From Bacillota bacterium (lineage in GTDB: Bacteria > Bacillota > Clostridia > Acetivibrionales > DSM-27016), in assembly GCA_023390115.1 (NCBI GenBank), contig JAEWDM010000011.1, positions 1-64,000 on the forward strand: a stretch of DNA of 64,000 bases, read 5' to 3'. This document shows, piece after piece, positions 61,641-64,000 of the stretch. The translations under genes were made by a program, and so were the position numbers. Position 1 is the first letter of the stretch. The number at the start of each line of letters is the position of its first letter. The notes below the pieces were generated by a model. It ran no database searches. It saw nothing but the letters and a program-made list of their open reading frames with translations, and was not told the DNA's origin.

Positions 61641-62237
61641 ATGCTTTACCTGTATATAGGCTGCTTTACCTTTGGGGCTGCTTATTCTATCCTTTCACTG
61701 CTTTTGGGAGGCCACAGTGCGGATCACGGAGGTGTTGATCACGCTCACGGATCGGATTCCGACCTGCCGTCACCTCTTAACCCCATTGTAATAGCCAGTG
61801 CCGTCACTGCCTTTGGAGCAGTGGGGCTTATATCAAAGCTGGCTTTTAAAATGGGAGACTTATTGAGCTCTGTTTTTGCACTCGGCTTTGCAGGTATGGT
61901 GGGTGCTGCCATTTTTTTCGGCATAGTAAAGCTCATGTATGGCTCTCAGTCGGATTCAACCTTCTCACAAAATGATCTTGTCGGAATGGATGCCGAGGTA
62001 ACGATACCCATACCTTATAAGGGTATGGGAGAGATAGTCTGCTCAATAAACGGAACAAGATACAATATGGCGGCAAGGGATGCTGAGGGAGGCGAAATAC
62101 AAAGGGGAGAACCGGTAAAAATAAAAGAAATAGCAGGAAATACTGCAGTAGTTGGCAAAAAAATCACTATAGACAGCTTAGAGGAGTATGACAGAGAAGA
62201 GAGCTGTTTCAATGAAGGGCTAAAATATAAGGATTAA
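61641..62237 (+). CDS. NfeD-like membrane protein (YuaF-like)
   Basis: A 198-residue membrane protein with helices at about 1-22, 50-65 and 75-105, a His-rich loop (GGHSADHGGVDHAHG) and a C-terminal OB-fold region (GMDAEVTIPIPYKGMGEI). In Bacillus, YuaF is encoded with FloT and works in membrane microdomains. ATG 61641 follows AAGGGGGTG. It precedes the flotillin gene by 15 bases. Confidence 0.88.
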   Translation: MLYLYIGCFTFGAAYSILSLLLGGHSADHGGVDHAHGSDSDLPSPLNPIVIASAVTAFGAVGLISKLAFKMGDLLSSVFALGFAGMVGAAIFFGIVKLMYGSQSDSTFSQNDLVGMDAEVTIPIPYKGMGEIVCSINGTRYNMAARDAEGGEIQRGEPVKIKEIAGNTAVVGKKITIDSLEEYDREESCFNEGLKYKD

Positions 62238-62252
62238 GGGGGTAATTTTACT

Positions 62253-63686
62253 ATGAACATGGCGACAGGAATTGCAATTTTTGCCGGGGTCGGCGCGGTA
62301 GTTATACTGTTTATATTGATATCTGTTTTTGTGAGCAGGTATGTCAAGGTGGGGCCTGACGAAGCCTTAATTGTATCTGGAAGAAAAAAGAAGATGAGCG
62401 GCGGACAGGTAGTGGGCTTCAGAATTGTAAGGGGAGGGGCTACCTTTGTATGGCCTGTGCTGGAGACAGCAAAGACTATATCCTTGAGAATTATGCCCTT
62501 GGACGTAAACTCAAGCGCATATACCTCTCAGGGAGTACAGGTTACCGTTGACGGCATAGCGCAGGTGAAAATTGATTCCAGCCATGAGGCTATAGCTACG
62601 GCGGCAGAGCAGTTCTTAAGCCTCAAGGAGGATGAGATAAAGAGAATAGCGACCCAGACGCTTGAAGGGCATTTGAGATCTATAGTGGGCAATCTTACCG
62701 TGGAGGAAATAAACCAGAACAGGGATGCATTCGCACAGAAGGTTCAGGAGCTTGCCGCGGGTGATCTTGCCAACATGGGATTGAAAATAATATCCTTTAC
62801 AATACGTGAGATAGCAGATAAGAATGGATACCTTGAGAGCCTGGGTAAGGCGCAGATAGCCAGAGTGCAGAGGGACGCCGTCATAGGCCAGGCCGAAGCA
62901 AAGAGGGATGCGGACATAAAGAGTGCCGAGGCAATGCAGGCAGGTCAGACTGCAAAGTATCTCGCTGAGACAAAAATCGCGGAGTCCAACAGGGACAAGG
63001 AAATGAAGGTAGCGGATTATCAGGCTTCCATAAATGAAAAAAAGGCAGAGGCGGACTTATCCTATGATAAGAAAAAGTATGTTATAGATCAGGAAGTCCA
63101 AAAGGAAGCCATGCAGGTTGAGATTGTTAAAAAGCAGAAGGAAATAGAGCTTCAGGAGCAGGAGGCGTTAAGAAAGGAGAAGGAGCTTGAGGCTATTGTA
63201 AAGAAGCCAGCGGAAGCCAGCAGGTTTAAGACTGAGCTGGATGCCGAGGCCGAGAGGGTCAAGAGGTCTAAGGAGGCCGAGGGACAGTCCTATGCAATTA
63301 AGGCCGAGGGTATTGCAAGGGCTGAAGCAATAAGAGCGGCAGGACTTGCCGAGGCGGAGATTATTAAGGCAAAGGGTGAGGCGGAAGCGGCCGCAATGGC
63401 AAAAAAAGCTGAGGCCTACAGGATGTTTAATGATGCCGCCATGATTCAAATGGTAATTGAAAAGCTTCCCGACATTGCATCCGCAATTTCACAGCCCTTG
63501 TCGAAAACTGAAAAAATCGTAATGATCGGAGATTCAGGCGCTTCTAAGCTGACAAAGGACATAACAAGCGTTGTTGCGCAGCTTCCTGAGACAGTAAAAA
63601 GCCTTACCGGAATAGACCTGACGGACATAATTAAAAACTATTCGCAGGGAGATAAGCAGGAGGCGGCAAAGATAGAGGCTGAGTAG
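62253..63686 (+). CDS. floT: Flotillin (FloT-like SPFH protein)
   Basis: A 477-residue SPFH protein: N-terminal membrane helix (about 5-27), PHB/SPFH domain (about 30-200) and a long Glu/Ala/Lys-rich coiled coil (about 200-420) with AEA-type repeats typical of flotillin, ending in a hydrophobic-flanked tail. It organises membrane microdomains with its NfeD partner. AAGGGGG precedes ATG. It is the second gene of a two-gene operon. Confidence 0.95.
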   Translation: MNMATGIAIFAGVGAVVILFILISVFVSRYVKVGPDEALIVSGRKKKMSGGQVVGFRIVRGGATFVWPVLETAKTISLRIMPLDVNSSAYTSQGVQVTVDGIAQVKIDSSHEAIATAAEQFLSLKEDEIKRIATQTLEGHLRSIVGNLTVEEINQNRDAFAQKVQELAAGDLANMGLKIISFTIREIADKNGYLESLGKAQIARVQRDAVIGQAEAKRDADIKSAEAMQAGQTAKYLAETKIAESNRDKEMKVADYQASINEKKAEADLSYDKKKYVIDQEVQKEAMQVEIVKKQKEIELQEQEALRKEKELEAIVKKPAEASRFKTELDAEAERVKRSKEAEGQSYAIKAEGIARAEAIRAAGLAEAEIIKAKGEAEAAAMAKKAEAYRMFNDAAMIQMVIEKLPDIASAISQPLSKTEKIVMIGDSGASKLTKDITSVVAQLPETVKSLTGIDLTDIIKNYSQGDKQEAAKIEAE

Positions 63687-63709
63687 CCGGTGCGGCATAT
63701 ATGGAAGGT

Positions 63710-63756
63710 TAAGGGGGGCTGTTTTTGAAACAGCCCCTTATTTTTTACAAGGCGCA
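63710..63756 (+). terminator. Terminator after the flotillin gene
   Basis: TAAGGGG-GGCTGTTT pairs with AAACAGCC-CCTTA around TTG, followed by TTTTTT to 63756. Confidence 0.92.
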
Positions 63757-63856
63757 AATATTTTTGCTGAAATATAGAATAATATGGTATGATTATGTTG
63801 TAGCGTATTTTAAGAACAGCATGCAGAGGGCTATGCCTCTAAAGGAGCTGATTTGT

Positions 63857-64000
63857 TTGGCCGGAAAGAATAAGGTTCAGATTAGGATAGGCGGTAAGGA
63901 CTATACTTTGGTGGGCATTGAAGCAGAGGAATATATTCAGAAGGTCGGTTTGTACATAGATAAGAAGATAAATGAGATAACAAGGTCAAACAGTCTGCTC
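63857..64000 (+). CDS. zapA: Cell division protein ZapA, 3' end outside window
   Basis: The first 48 residues of a ZapA-like protein (AGKNKVQIRIGGKDYTLVG, then EYIQKVGLYIDKKINEI). ZapA bundles FtsZ at the division site. TTG start; AAAGGAG (63841-63847) lies nine bases before it. Truncated by the window edge. Confidence 0.85.
   Translation, partial: MAGKNKVQIRIGGKDYTLVGIEAEEYIQKVGLYIDKKINEITRSNSLL

Noticed and set aside
1..64000. tRNA, rRNA or rRNA-operon sequences
   Set aside because: I scanned the gaps for cloverleaf-like T-loop (GGTTCGAAT-like) signatures and 16S/23S motifs and saw none; only the SRP RNA was recognised.

Overview
The window looks like chromosomal DNA of an anaerobic, endospore-forming member of the Clostridia (Firmicutes). 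The evidence is strong AGGAGG-type ribosome sites, frequent TTG and GTG starts, the spore-maturation pair spmA/spmB, a large SRP RNA of the Bacillus/Clostridium type next to dnaX, and the conserved tmk-darA-yaaR-holB-ricT-trmN-rsmI-abrB and metG-tatD-yabE-rsmA gene order. No rRNA, tRNA, CRISPR array or prophage was recognised. REGION 1 (1-10026): the 5' part of a REP-type Y1 transposase on the minus strand with a hairpin outside it, then a consensus sigma-A promoter and a complete Tad (type IVc/Flp) pilus operon: TadZ-like, CpaF ATPase, TadB, TadC, Flp pilin, TadE, a DUF5702 TadG-like protein, a second TadE-like protein and an FHA protein. REGION 2 (10027-12074): an AT-rich island with a small membrane protein, a P-loop kinase-like protein, a GNAT acetyltransferase and an ASCH protein, closed by a terminator. 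REGION 3 (12075-16359): a secreted metallophosphoesterase that converges on, and overlaps, a soluble Ser/Thr kinase with a C-terminal beta-propeller, which follows a PP2C phosphatase. REGION 4 (16360-28162): a second, divergent Tad operon (TadZ-like, CpaB, a degenerate ParA-like protein, CpaF, TadB, TadC, a small pilin, two minor pilins) that ends in an SLH surface protein and a 1022-residue secreted protein. Regions 1, 3 and 4 together suggest a dual Tad-pilus system under phospho-threonine control (kinase, phosphatase, FHA reader); that link is inference. REGION 5 (28163-35883): ridA, a FabH-like ketosynthase, a DUF2089/DUF4097 operon with a striking promoter operator, recR, ybaB, a PilZ protein, dnaX with a candidate frameshift signal, and the SRP RNA. 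REGION 6 (35884-49073): galU, a HAD phosphatase, an Orn/Lys/Arg-type decarboxylase, tmk, darA, yaaR, holB, ricT, a 2[4Fe-4S] ferredoxin, trmN-like, rsmI, abrB, spmA, spmB, and a polyprenyl synthase converging on a YtpB-type terpene cyclase. REGION 7 (49074-64000): metG, tatD, a coiled-coil lipid-anchored-like or membrane-anchored protein, a methionine/proline repeat protein, yabE, rsmA, two unknowns, a phosphoribosyltransferase-like protein paired with an orphan OadB-type sodium pump subunit, DUF2007, DUF1836, an NfeD-flotillin pair and the start of zapA.
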